The notes beneath the pieces are model-generated. The model had not been told where the DNA came from. It made no database searches and was given only the letters and a program-made list of their open reading frames with translations. Shown piece after piece: positions 34,636 through 42,752 of a DNA stretch of 50,572 nucleotides. How positions within the stretch are numbered: the stretch's first letter is position 1; every line of letters begins with the position of its first letter. Made by a program: the position numbers and the translations under genes. The DNA comes from DASPLH01 sp035627675. Its GTDB lineage: Bacteria > Acidobacteriota > Terriglobia > Terriglobales > Acidobacteriaceae. The stretch lies in NCBI GenBank assembly GCA_035627675.1, contig DASPLH010000061.1, positions 1 through 50,572 of the forward strand, in the 5' to 3' direction.

Positions 34636-35778
34636 CTACGCCTTCTTCGGACGCTTGTAGAACGGCGTCGGTACAACCTTGCACTTCACCTGCTGCCCTC
34701 GGATCTCCACCGCGACCTCGGTGTCCACGGCAGACAGTTCCAACGGAACATATGCCAGCGCGATGTTCTTCTTCAGGAACGGCGCGGGCGAACCGCTCGT
34801 CACGTACCCGATCTCCCTGCCCCCGAGGTCGAACACCTTGTAACCGTCGCGCGGGATGCCGCGCTCGACATTCTCCAGTCCCACCAGCACGCGCTTGAGC
34901 CCCTGTTCCTTCTGCTTCGCAAGCGCGTCGCGGCCCGTGAAGCCGCCCTTCTCCATCTTGATAAAGCGGTCGAGACGCGCCTCCCAAACCGTGATCGTGT
35001 CCGAGATTTCGTGTCCGTAGAGTGACAGGGCGCCTTCCAGCCTCAGCGTGTTGCGAGAACCCAGCCCGCAGGGAACGATCCCAAACTCCTTGCCGGCTTC
35101 CATGATCTCGTTCCACACGCGCGCGCTCGTCGCCTCATCGGTTGGGACGTAAATCTCGAAGCCGTCCTCCGCCGTGTAGCCCGTACGCGCGATCAGCGTG
35201 TTCGGCAAACCGCAGACCGTTCCGTGCGTGAACCAGTAGAACTTCACCCGCGTCAGATCGGCATCCGTGAGCTTTTGCAGAACCTTCCATCCGTTCGGCC
35301 CCTGGATCGCAATCTGCGTGTAGTTGTCGCTCAGGTCTTCCACCTTGCAGTCGAAGTCCTTGGCCGCGCCGGTTACCCAGTTGACGTCCTTCTCGCGAGT
35401 GCCGGCGTTGATCACCAGCAGATAGTCGTCCTCGCCCAGCCGGTGCACGATCACGTCATCGACGAACGTCCCCTGCGGATACAGCAGCGCGGAATATTGC
35501 GCCTGTCCGATCGCGAGCTTCGACGCGTCGTTCATCGTCATATGCTGTACGGCCGCGAGAGCCTGGGGCCCATGCACGCGGATGTCGCCCATGTGGCTCA
35601 CGTCGAAGATGCCGACGCTGTTGCGCACGGCCATATGCTCCGCGACCAGGCCGCCGGCTTTGGGATATTCGACCGGCATGTCCCAGCCGTTGAAATCAAC
35701 CATCTTGGCGCCCAACTGGCGATGAACGGCGTTCAGGGCTGTCTTACGCACGGCAACGACTTCAGGAGTGGGAGACAA
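34636..35778 (-). CDS. gcvT: Aminomethyltransferase, glycine cleavage T protein (TTG start)
   Basis: A 380-residue T-protein. It transfers the methylene group from GcvH to tetrahydrofolate. Typical segments are LGAKMVDFNGWDMPVEY, GIFDVSHMGDIRV, YTAEDGFEIYVP, GLGSRNTLRLEGALSLYGHE and KGGFTGRDALAKQKEQG. The start is a TTG at 35778, with AAAGGAAA 7 nt upstream and no ATG in a sensible place; a GTG nine codons later is an alternative. It is the first gene of the gcvT-H-PA-PB operon. Confidence 0.95.
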   Translation of the reverse strand: MSPTPEVVAVRKTALNAVHRQLGAKMVDFNGWDMPVEYPKAGGLVAEHMAVRNSVGIFDVSHMGDIRVHGPQALAAVQHMTMNDASKLAIGQAQYSALLYPQGTFVDDVIVHRLGEDDYLLVINAGTREKDVNWVTGAAKDFDCKVEDLSDNYTQIAIQGPNGWKVLQKLTDADLTRVKFYWFTHGTVCGLPNTLIARTGYTAEDGFEIYVPTDEATSARVWNEIMEAGKEFGIVPCGLGSRNTLRLEGALSLYGHEISDTITVWEARLDRFIKMEKGGFTGRDALAKQKEQGLKRVLVGLENVERGIPRDGYKVFDLGGREIGYVTSGSPAPFLKKNIALAYVPLELSAVDTEVAVEIRGQQVKCKVVPTPFYKRPKKA

Positions 35779-35838
35779 TGGCGTTTCCTTTTGCGGAAGA
35801 CCAAACGGTCTGCGATATGAAGGATGACGGAACCTTGT

Positions 35839-35867
35839 ACGTTAACACGCACAAAATGAAGGGTCAA
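35839..35867 (-). promoter_or_regulatory. Candidate promoter of the gcv operon
   Basis: On the minus strand TTGACC (35867-35862), a 17-bp spacer and TAACGT (35844-35839), about 60 bp before the gcvT start. The -35 matches five of six bases. No glycine riboswitch fold was seen in the short leader. Confidence 0.5.
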
Positions 35868-36049
35868 CGGCACGTCACGCGGCTTTCATGCAGGCCGGTT
35901 CGCCCCACGCTTGCGGTGCGGCGGGCGGTGCTTATGTGGGACGATCCCCAGGTTCTTCAGCCCCGTCCACCCTGCGGCATTTCGGTCCCAAACCGCTGAC
36001 GCACGAGGGTAACTTTGCAACCGGCACCCTGCCGCGATACATTCCGCAC

Positions 36050-36217
36050 ATGGCCGAACCGTTCCGCTGCTACGTCTGCGAGCAGGTCGAAAACCGATGC
36101 AAGTGCGACCGCTACTGCGCGCTCTGCCAGGGCGAACACCAGGTCCGCCTCTGCCAGGACGGGCAGTACTACTGCCTAGAATGTCGCGAATCCTGCGACT
36201 TCCAGGCCCAGTACTGA
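36050..36217 (+). CDS. Cysteine-rich zinc-ribbon-like miniprotein
   Basis: A 55-residue protein with ten cysteines (7, 10, 17, 19, 23, 26, 35, 42, 45 and 49) and H30. CYVC, CALC and CLEC pairs suggest two zinc sites, a little like a B-box or double ribbon. No signal peptide, so cytoplasmic. The start at 36050 is the only one giving an uninterrupted compact protein; no ribosome site is seen and the transcript could be leaderless. The frame upstream to 35888 overlaps the gcv promoter region and has no likeness. Not assigned to a known family. Confidence 0.65.
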   Translation: MAEPFRCYVCEQVENRCKCDRYCALCQGEHQVRLCQDGQYYCLECRESCDFQAQY

Positions 36218-36227
36218 TCCCTCATCC

Positions 36228-36301
36228 GTCATCCTGAGCGAGGAGGCGCGACATCATGCGGCAAAGCCGCAAATGCGCCTCCCAGGCGAAGGACCTTCCG
36301 G
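36228..36301. repeat. Dispersed palindromic intergenic repeat, family A
   Basis: Opens GTCATCCTGAGCGAGGAGGC and closes AAGGACCTTCCGG. The inner part (ATGCGGCAAAGCCGCAAATG) matches the copy at 44435 more closely than the others. Confidence 0.85.
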
Positions 36302-36312
36302 TTGGTTCTTAA

Positions 36313-36350
36313 CCCACATGAGCTAGCTTTCCGAGCAAATGTGGGCCACC
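36313..36350. repeat. Family B hairpin, solo copy
   Basis: CCCACATGAGCTAGC with CGAGCAAATGTGGG, then CCACC: a diverged copy of the first hairpin of the 10.5-kb array. Confidence 0.7.
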
Positions 36351-36375
36351 TTCGCAACCTTCCTAAAAACAAAAA

Positions 36376-36395
36376 GCCCGGCGATCGCCGCCGGG
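36376..36395 (-). terminator. Intrinsic terminator of the beta-barrel protein gene
   Basis: CCCGGCG/CGCCGGG stem; on the minus strand followed by CTTTTTGTTTTTAGG. Confidence 0.85.
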
Positions 36396-36417
36396 ACGCC
36401 TTACACAACTGGATTTC

Positions 36418-38100
36418 TCAGAAGGTATAGCTCAAGCCGCCGCGCACGCTGCGCGCCGCCTGCACCAGGTAGATCGCCTGTCCATCCTGGCTCACCACCG
36501 GGCGGTAGCCCTCGGCCAGCAGGTTGCGGATATCCACCAGCGCTTCCAGGCCGTTCGGGATGAACTTGCGGTCGGGCAGCGGCTGCTTCACGAACAGGTT
36601 CAGGTACGGGTCCGTCTGTCCTGCCGAAGCGTTGAACATGTCCACCGGCGTCAGCGCCTCGGCATCGGTCCAGCGATAGGAGGCGATCACCCGCGTCCTG
36701 GACGGCTTGATCGTTGTCTTCAGCTTCGTCGCAACGGAGTGGCGGTTCGAGGTTTTCAAGTTCGCGCGCACATCCGGCAGTGCCATCGCGAACTCCGGAG
36801 CCGTGAGTACGCCACCGTACGAGTAGTCCACCGTCGCGGTGGTTCCCTCCATCAGTTGGCGCTCGTAAACGGCGCGGAAGCCAGCGGTCGAGAAGTCCCC
36901 ACCGTTGTAGAGGAACGACCCGGAGTAGATGTCCGGCACAGCGCCGTCCTCATCGACATCCCGTCCGACACCGGTCAGCGCAACATTGCGAACCGTATCC
37001 CGGTACGCTGCCAGCTGCACGCTGTTCTTGCCGCGGCGGTGCGAAACCGAGACCTCGTGGTGAGCAGCGCGTTCCAGCGCGGGACTGCCGCCAACCAGCG
37101 ACACGCGCGGGCCGCTCTCGCTCAGGTCTGCCGGAGCCGTATCGAACCCTTTCTCCTGCCGCATGTTTGGCACCGAGCTGCTGTACCGGTACCCGACGAC
37201 CGTGTCCGAGCTTACGTGGTAATCCGCGCTGCCGAACGGGCGGAACGCCGTCGAGCGTCCGGCAAACTGAATGGTCTGCATCTCGCCGCCGTAACGCAGT
37301 TCGAGGTTCCCGATCGCCGTCGAGTCCGCCATGGACAACGCAAGCGCCTGCAACGCCGCGTGCCGCGCCGCGACTTCCGGCGTCGCAAACCGCTTCACCG
37401 TCAGCGCGATCTCGGGACGCGAACCGTTGGGCATCTCATGCGTGTACGTCGCGCGGAAGTTCATCGGCGTGCCCGCGCCGTAGCCAAGGTTCCCGTTGAA
37501 CCCCAGCTTGCCGGTCGAAAACACCGACTGCTCCCACTGCACCAGGGTGGACATATCCGACCCGCTGAATGCTTCGCCGTCCGAACCCGCCAGGAACGCG
37601 ACTTTAGCCTTCAGCACGCCGTCTTTCGCCTCGTCGCTCCGGCGCACTACCACCAGGCCGTCGTCGGCCAGCCGCAGAATCGGGCGATTCGCCACCGAAC
37701 GCAGCGTCCAGCGCCAGTCATCCTGGTCTTCGGCCGTGTTCGGCCCTTTCGGGACGAGTTGGATCGCCTCGAAAAGAGTGTTGAGCGTGACATTGATTAC
37801 GAGCGTGGCGCCCGACGAGAGGCCGATGCGCTCCCGCACGGAAGGCAGGAACGACGGCGCGGACACGCGAACCGTGTACGTGCCCGGCAGCAGGCCACTC
37901 GCCGTGTAATTGCCCTTGGCGTCGGTATACACCACCAGGCCCTGTGCCGCGGCCGACGCGAGGATCTCAACGGCAGCGCCCATCTGTGGGACGCCGCTGG
38001 AGTTCCGGACACACCCCGAGATGCTGCTCGGGTTCACGGCTGCCGACGCACTAAGACTCACACAGAGCGTCAACACAATCCATCCGAGCTTACGGGTCAT
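36418..38100 (-). CDS. Outer-membrane beta-barrel protein with carboxypeptidase regulatory-like domain, no plug
   Basis: A 560-residue exported protein: signal peptide to about ASA (residue 21), then a CarboxypepD_reg-like domain (about 28-105; SISGCVRNSSGVPQMGAAVE, GNYTASGLLPGTYTVRVSAP). A long beta-rich region follows and ends in GGLSYTF, with a terminal aromatic residue as in outer-membrane barrels. The layout is like acidobacterial Oar/TonB-dependent receptors, but no plug domain or TonB box is visible and the protein is about half the usual length. AGGGGGT precedes the ATG at 38100. It lies 49 bp after the GWxTD gene, so probably cotranscribed. Ligand unknown. Confidence 0.75.
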   Translation of the reverse strand: MTRKLGWIVLTLCVSLSASAAVNPSSISGCVRNSSGVPQMGAAVEILASAAAQGLVVYTDAKGNYTASGLLPGTYTVRVSAPSFLPSVRERIGLSSGATLVINVTLNTLFEAIQLVPKGPNTAEDQDDWRWTLRSVANRPILRLADDGLVVVRRSDEAKDGVLKAKVAFLAGSDGEAFSGSDMSTLVQWEQSVFSTGKLGFNGNLGYGAGTPMNFRATYTHEMPNGSRPEIALTVKRFATPEVAARHAALQALALSMADSTAIGNLELRYGGEMQTIQFAGRSTAFRPFGSADYHVSSDTVVGYRYSSSVPNMRQEKGFDTAPADLSESGPRVSLVGGSPALERAAHHEVSVSHRRGKNSVQLAAYRDTVRNVALTGVGRDVDEDGAVPDIYSGSFLYNGGDFSTAGFRAVYERQLMEGTTATVDYSYGGVLTAPEFAMALPDVRANLKTSNRHSVATKLKTTIKPSRTRVIASYRWTDAEALTPVDMFNASAGQTDPYLNLFVKQPLPDRKFIPNGLEALVDIRNLLAEGYRPVVSQDGQAIYLVQAARSVRGGLSYTF

Positions 38101-38149
38101 CCATAACCCCCTTTGCAACCGATGCGTGACGAGACCACTCTCGACACGA

Positions 38150-39865
38150 CTACTCGACCTGGAACCTCGCAGACGGGTTGATGGTCTGCTTGGAGACGTT
38201 ATCGTTGATCTTTACGACCAGGCGATAAAGTCCGGGGTCGAGATTGTTCAGGGCCACCGTCTTCTCTAGCGTTACCTGTTCACCCACATTGCCCAGTTGG
38301 TCCGTCGTCTCGGCCATCTTGAACACGGACTTGTTCGTCTGGGCATTCACTACTTCATATTCGATGTTGGCCGACGGCTTCTTGGTCTGCTCATCGACGG
38401 ACAGATTGTAGACCTGCATCCAGATATTCAGCTTCTGATCTTTCTTGAAAGCCGCCGGTTTTCCGTCCGCGGCATCTACTCTCGGCCTGACTTTCGTGTT
38501 TCCAATCACGAAGTTACCGGCGCCCACGCTCTTGGCGCTCACCCGCTCCATCAGGTCGGCCAAAATCAGGGTAGAAGAAGCCAGCTTGTCTTCCGAGTAC
38601 TCGGGAACGTAGATACCCTTGCTCCACGTGCCCTTGCGGTCTCCGTGGACGTCCTTCAGAACGATGTCGATGCGGTAGCGCCCCGGGCGCAGCGGCAGCG
38701 CCTTCCAGTAGATCGACGAGAACTGCACATCGCGCTCGAACAATCCTTCGGGGATATCGCGCGCCACCGTGTCTTCGAACGTCTGCGCGATGCGGCCCGT
38801 CAGCGTCGTCACGCGGCCGAAGATGTTGACGGCTCCGCGCTGCACGCCATCCTTGTTGACGAACGTGATGTCCTTATTCTTCATCTGCACCGTCACCGGC
38901 ACCAGCACGGTGTCCCCGGTGACGCGCACGAAGTCCGTGCGCACGTCGAACGGCATCAGGTTGTAGGTGATCTTCGACGTAACGACTTCTTCCAGGTCCT
39001 TGAACTTCACCGGCGGAGGCGCGTTCAGCTTCGCCATGATGTTCAGCCTGTCGAACATCCTGCTGGTGTTCGTTATTCGATCGCGCCCGTTGCGGTTACC
39101 CATCAGACGGTCGGATCTCGTCACCATGCCCATTTCTTCGTAAGTCGTCGGACCCGCGCCCGGAATCCACTTGAGAGCGTCTTTTTCCTGGTCGTCGATC
39201 GTCATGCGGTAATCGTTGCAACCGCACGTATCCACGAATTCGATATTGACTTCCTGTCCCACGCCATCGAGGTAGCGGTAACGCCATCTTTCGAACGGGT
39301 ATGTCGAGGTGGTGCCGCCGCCCTCTTCGATGGTGCGGTTGTAGGTTCCGCCGGAAGGGTGCGACTCGATTTCATCGGGCGGCCCCCAAACTACATAGGT
39401 GCGTCCGCGGTCGGTCCTCCAGCCCTGGATGCCGGATGCGAAATGCTCGTTCGCGTAGGCGATACGGCGATAGTGCTCTTCCTTGAACTCGTTCTCCACC
39501 GTGTCGGGAGTCGGGTCGCGCCGCAGCCAGAACTGTTCAATGAACTGGTCGCGCTCTTCGTCGTTCGACAACTGCCGGAAAGCCTGGAGTTCTTCGCCCG
39601 TGATGATCCACTTCACGTCCTGGTCGAGCCAGACCTTGTAGGTCTTGCCCAACTCCTGCTTCAGGGCCTTCTGCTGTTCCCTCTTCTGCTTCTCCGAGAG
39701 AGGACGCTTCAAAGGGTCAACTTCTTGCTCCGGGGCAGAAGTGGCCGTCGCCGCTCCTTTGTTGTGGTCCTGCGTGGCCGGTGCCTGGGCGATTGCCCCG
39801 CTTGTCATCAGCAGAGAAATAGCAAAGAACCCACTGGCGATCGTTCGAGTGGAGAAATACCGCAT
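38150..39865 (-). CDS. Exported GWxTD-domain protein
   Basis: A 571-residue protein with signal peptide (to about AIAQ, residue 27). A lysine/glutamine-rich linker leads to the GWxTD region: FWLRRDPTPDTVENEF, then GIQGWRTDRGRTYVVWGPPD. The C-terminal half is beta-rich and ends with a domain like LDPGLYRLVVKINDNVS. The domain is characteristic of Acidobacteria and related phyla and its role is unknown; periplasmic or surface location is inferred. TAGGAG lies 9 nt before the ATG at 39865, while the frame upstream of it (to 39931) lacks a site. It precedes the beta-barrel gene. Confidence 0.9.
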   Translation of the reverse strand: MRYFSTRTIASGFFAISLLMTSGAIAQAPATQDHNKGAATATSAPEQEVDPLKRPLSEKQKREQQKALKQELGKTYKVWLDQDVKWIITGEELQAFRQLSNDEERDQFIEQFWLRRDPTPDTVENEFKEEHYRRIAYANEHFASGIQGWRTDRGRTYVVWGPPDEIESHPSGGTYNRTIEEGGGTTSTYPFERWRYRYLDGVGQEVNIEFVDTCGCNDYRMTIDDQEKDALKWIPGAGPTTYEEMGMVTRSDRLMGNRNGRDRITNTSRMFDRLNIMAKLNAPPPVKFKDLEEVVTSKITYNLMPFDVRTDFVRVTGDTVLVPVTVQMKNKDITFVNKDGVQRGAVNIFGRVTTLTGRIAQTFEDTVARDIPEGLFERDVQFSSIYWKALPLRPGRYRIDIVLKDVHGDRKGTWSKGIYVPEYSEDKLASSTLILADLMERVSAKSVGAGNFVIGNTKVRPRVDAADGKPAAFKKDQKLNIWMQVYNLSVDEQTKKPSANIEYEVVNAQTNKSVFKMAETTDQLGNVGEQVTLEKTVALNNLDPGLYRLVVKINDNVSKQTINPSARFQVE

Positions 39866-40011
39866 GTAAAAGTGGCTCCTAGGACGCTTTCGGGCTGTGT
39901 ACATTGTAAGTATGGAAACATGCCCGCGCAAGGCGTTGGTCCCCGCAATTCACCCTACCCGCTGCTTGGCTAACCCACTCACATGCCGAGAGTTGCGGTG
40001 CGCCATGCGAT

Positions 40012-40038
40012 TTGTTTCGGAGCGCGACGGGCTATAAT
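40012..40038 (+). promoter_or_regulatory. Candidate promoter of the efflux adaptor or of an ncRNA
   Basis: TTGTTT (about 40012-40017), spacer of 15 bp and a perfect TATAAT (40033-40038). The spacing is short, so the -35 is uncertain. Confidence 0.5.
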
Positions 40039-40069
40039 GAACGGTGGGCCGCCCCAAGTCTCCCCAGCA

Positions 40070-40200
40070 TCCCTGCGCAAGCACGAAGACAAACGCCTCC
40101 AGGTCTGAGCGGATCTCCGTGTAGGCGTGAGGAGCGGGAGTGAATTCCCTGCTTCCCGACGGAACTTTCATCCGTCTGACTCCGTAAGTAGCCTCAGGGA
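40070..40200 (+). ncRNA. Candidate structured RNA (multi-hairpin leader or small RNA)
   Basis: By eye, TCCCTG (40070-40075) and CAGGGA (40195-40200) close a branched fold. Inside are three hairpins: ACGCCT/AGGCGT (40093-40098 with 40123-40128, with an inner CGG/CCG), AGCGGGA/TTCCCTGCT (40133-40139 with 40145-40153, one bulge), and GACGGA/TCCGTC (40158-40163 with 40171-40176). The size and position after a TATAAT resemble a 6S-like or regulatory RNA, but no family could be recognised. Confidence 0.3.
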
Positions 40201-40266
40201 AAGCGCTCGCACGTTTTGTCCAACCAAGTTTTCGGGCAGGCGGTTTTCAATCCAAGCAGAGGACCG

Positions 40267-41652
40267 ATGAAAAACTGGAAGAAGATAGCAATCGTCATCG
40301 GAGTGGTAGTTGTCGTCGCCGCGGTTGTCGGCTTCAGCGTCATGCAGAGCCGAAAGGGTGTCGTTCAGGTTCAGACCGGCAAGGTAGGCAAGTCCGAGCT
40401 GGCCTCCACCGTCACCGCATCGGGCGAAATCAAGCCGAAGACTTACGTCAATGTCGGTTCCAATGGCTACGGCAAGATCACGAAGCTGTACGTCAAAGAA
40501 GGCGACCGCGTGAAGCAGGGGCAGATCCTGGCTACCCTCGAGAATATCCAGCCTGAAGCGGATGTCGAGGCCACCCGTGCCGCTCTTGAAGCCGCTCGCA
40601 CCGACGTCGTCGCCCAGCAGGCAGCCCTGAAAACCTCCACCGCGGACGTCAATCGCGCGCGTGCCGACGCCCAGCGCGCCGAGCTCGACTGGAAACGCGC
40701 GGAGCAGCTCTACCGCGACCAGCTCATTCCTAAATCTGAGTTCGACGCCAAGAAAGCAGCCTACGAAGCCGCCGCGGCCAACATGGAGCAGTCCCAGTCG
40801 CGAGTGGCGCAAGCCAAGGCTCAGGCCGAAGCAGCCACCCGCCGGGTCAACCAGCAGGCCGCCACGCTGCGCCGCTACAGCGACGTCCTCAGCAAGACCG
40901 TCTACACCGCCCCGTTCGAAGGCGTCGTCACCAACCTCCCTGTTCGCGAAGGTGAAACGGTGGTCATGGGCATCCAAAACTCGCCCGGATCGACCCTGAT
41001 GACCATCGCCGACAACTCCGTCATCACCGCCGAGGTCAAGGTGGACGAGACCGACATTGTCAACGTGAAGCTCGGACAGCCGGCTGAGGTCACCATCGAC
41101 GCTATTCCCAAGAAAAAGTTCAAGGGCACCGTGACGGAGATCGGCAATAACGCGCTGCTCCGCTCAACCGGCGTCGCGACTTCGCAGACCACGGGCGGCA
41201 CCCAGGAAGCCAAGGACTTCAAGGTTGTCGTGACCTTGCAGGAGCCTCCGGAGAACCTGCGGCCCGGCCTCTCCGCGACCGCCAAGATCACCACGGCCAC
41301 CAGGCAGAACGTGCTCGCCATCCCGATCCAGGCGCTCACCATCCGCCAGCGCGGCGACCTCGAGCCGAAGAACAAGGGCAAAGACAAGGGCAGCGTCCAG
41401 GCGGCCGAACCCGAGAAGGCGAAGCTTGCCAAGGAAGAACTCCAGGGCGTTTTCGTGATTCGCAACAAGAAGGCGGAGTTCGTGCCCGTCGAAACCGGCA
41501 TCACCGGCACGACGGACATCGAAGTGCTCAGCGGCCTCAAAGACGGAGACGAGATCATCACCGGCAGCTACAAGGTGCTGCGCACGCTTCGCAACGGCGC
41601 CAGCGTGAAGATCGACAACTCCGCTCCGAAGAAGGAAGAAGAGCAAAGCTAA
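40267..41652 (+). CDS. MacA/HlyD-family periplasmic adaptor subunit
   Basis: A 461-residue membrane-fusion protein with an N-terminal anchor (IAIVIGVVVVVAAVVGFSV). A lipoyl-like half (VGSNGYGKITKLYVKEGDRV) is followed by a long alpha-helical hairpin rich in alanine and glutamine (about 100-200). The second lipoyl half is TAPFEGVVTNLPVREGETV. Beta-barrel and membrane-proximal domains follow (about 250-450). A lysine/glutamate-rich insert (NKGKDKGSVQAAEPEKAK) is unusual. It would bridge an inner-membrane ABC exporter to an outer-membrane TolC-like channel. AGAGGA lies just before the ATG at 40267. An ABC ATPase gene follows, but no permease. Confidence 0.9.
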   Translation: MKNWKKIAIVIGVVVVVAAVVGFSVMQSRKGVVQVQTGKVGKSELASTVTASGEIKPKTYVNVGSNGYGKITKLYVKEGDRVKQGQILATLENIQPEADVEATRAALEAARTDVVAQQAALKTSTADVNRARADAQRAELDWKRAEQLYRDQLIPKSEFDAKKAAYEAAAANMEQSQSRVAQAKAQAEAATRRVNQQAATLRRYSDVLSKTVYTAPFEGVVTNLPVREGETVVMGIQNSPGSTLMTIADNSVITAEVKVDETDIVNVKLGQPAEVTIDAIPKKKFKGTVTEIGNNALLRSTGVATSQTTGGTQEAKDFKVVVTLQEPPENLRPGLSATAKITTATRQNVLAIPIQALTIRQRGDLEPKNKGKDKGSVQAAEPEKAKLAKEELQGVFVIRNKKAEFVPVETGITGTTDIEVLSGLKDGDEIITGSYKVLRTLRNGASVKIDNSAPKKEEEQS

Positions 41653-41657
41653 GTTCT

Positions 41658-41695
41658 GGTGGCCCACATCCGCCCGCAGTTGGCGAAACGTGGGA
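41658..41695. repeat. Family B second-type hairpin, solo copy
   Basis: GGCCCACATCCGCC with GGCGAAACGTGGG, matching the second hairpin of the array units at 10.5 kb. A perfect palindrome TTCCGGGGCT/AGCCCCGGAA follows at about 41743-41764. Confidence 0.75.
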
Positions 41696-41799
41696 ACACA
41701 TGAACTTCGTATCAGGCACGGCTTCAGCCTGGCTGCAAACAGTTCCGGGGCTTTAGCCCCGGAAGCGGAACCAAACCCTCGCCAGAAACGTAGGTAGGA

Positions 41800-42564
41800 A
41801 TGAACGAGGAGAACATCAGGATGGCGACCCAGGTAGCGAGTATCACCCAGGAGCTCAAGGCTCCCCCGGCAGAATGCATCATCGGCACCGAGGATCTCTG
41901 GAAGACCTACGACATGGGTTCCGAGCAGCAGGTACACGCCCTGCGTGGCGTGAATGTCCGGATCAACCGAAACGAATATGTCGCCATCATGGGCCCCTCC
42001 GGTTCCGGCAAATCGACTCTGATGAATCTCATCGGATGCCTCGACACGCCCAGCAAGGGAATCTACTGGCTGAACGGCCAGCTGGTCAGCGAACTCGACG
42101 ACGACGAACTTGCGCGCATTCGAAACAAGGAGATCGGCTTCGTGTTCCAGACGTTCAACCTGCTCGCGCGCGCCACCGCGCTGCACAACGTCGAACTGCC
42201 GCTGATCTACGCCGGCATTCCCGCCGAGGAGCGCATCGAGCGCGCGAAGCAGGCCCTTGCATCGGTCGGCATGGAGTCGCGCATGCAACACAAGCCGAAC
42301 GAACTCTCCGGCGGACAGCGCCAGCGCGTCGCCATCGCCCGCGCCCTCGTCAATCGCCCGTCGATCATCCTTGCCGACGAGCCCACCGGAAACCTGGACT
42401 CCAAGACCGGCAACGAGATCATGGCGCTGTTCGACGAACTGCACCGCAACGGCAACACGATCGTCCTCGTCACCCATGAGCACGACATCGCCGAATACGC
42501 GCACCGCATCATTCACATCCGCGACGGCGTCGTCGCCGGAGACGAAAAGACCGCGCGCGGATAA
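41800..42564 (+). CDS. MacB/LolD-type ABC transporter ATP-binding protein
   Basis: A 254-residue ATPase: Walker A GPSGSGKST, Q-loop GFVFQTFNLLARATAL, signature LSGGQRQRVAIARAL, Walker B IILADEPTGNLD and H-loop VTHEHD. This is the MacB/LolD group, which serves efflux or lipoprotein transport. The ATG at 41800 has TAGGTAGGA directly upstream; an ATG at 41821 with GAGGAG before it is an equal candidate. It follows the adaptor by 147 bp. The FtsX-like permease that it needs is not encoded in the window: a strong terminator comes next. Confidence 0.92.
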   Translation: MNEENIRMATQVASITQELKAPPAECIIGTEDLWKTYDMGSEQQVHALRGVNVRINRNEYVAIMGPSGSGKSTLMNLIGCLDTPSKGIYWLNGQLVSELDDDELARIRNKEIGFVFQTFNLLARATALHNVELPLIYAGIPAEERIERAKQALASVGMESRMQHKPNELSGGQRQRVAIARALVNRPSIILADEPTGNLDSKTGNEIMALFDELHRNGNTIVLVTHEHDIAEYAHRIIHIRDGVVAGDEKTARG

Positions 42565-42582
42565 GCGAAGGCCGCTAAACGA

Positions 42583-42608
42583 AAAAGGGCGCCGCAAGGC
42601 GCCCTTTT
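42583..42608 (+). terminator. Intrinsic terminator of the adaptor-ATPase operon
   Basis: Perfect 11-bp stem AAAAGGGCGCC/GGCGCCCTTTT with a GCAA tetraloop, ending in T residues. Confidence 0.9.
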
Positions 42609-42752
42609 CTGATGCAGCGGACCGGCCGCAGCGAAGCTTCCGCGACCGGGCCCGCAAGCTCTCCACAACTCCCCCTGCGGGCGCAGCCGGGCAACACCGG
42701 CGACCAAACTCGCTCTTCCCTTCCCGGGCATTCCTGCGGTACCCTGCCGCGC

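Larger units (their letters stand above)
39866..40266. other. Divergent intergenic region with promoter and structured leader or ncRNA candidate
   Basis: No protein gene. A perfect TATAAT (40033-40038), with TTGTTT 15 bp upstream, starts a predicted leader of about 220 nt before the adaptor gene. Most of that leader folds (see 40070-40200). Confidence 0.5.

Noticed and set aside
35779..36030. Glycine riboswitch upstream of gcvT
   Set aside because: The leader is only about 60 nt from the candidate promoter and the conserved aptamer motifs were not seen.
35888..36049. Longer form of the ten-cysteine protein
   Set aside because: The extra 54 residues cross the gcv promoter region and have a composition unlike the cysteine-rich part.
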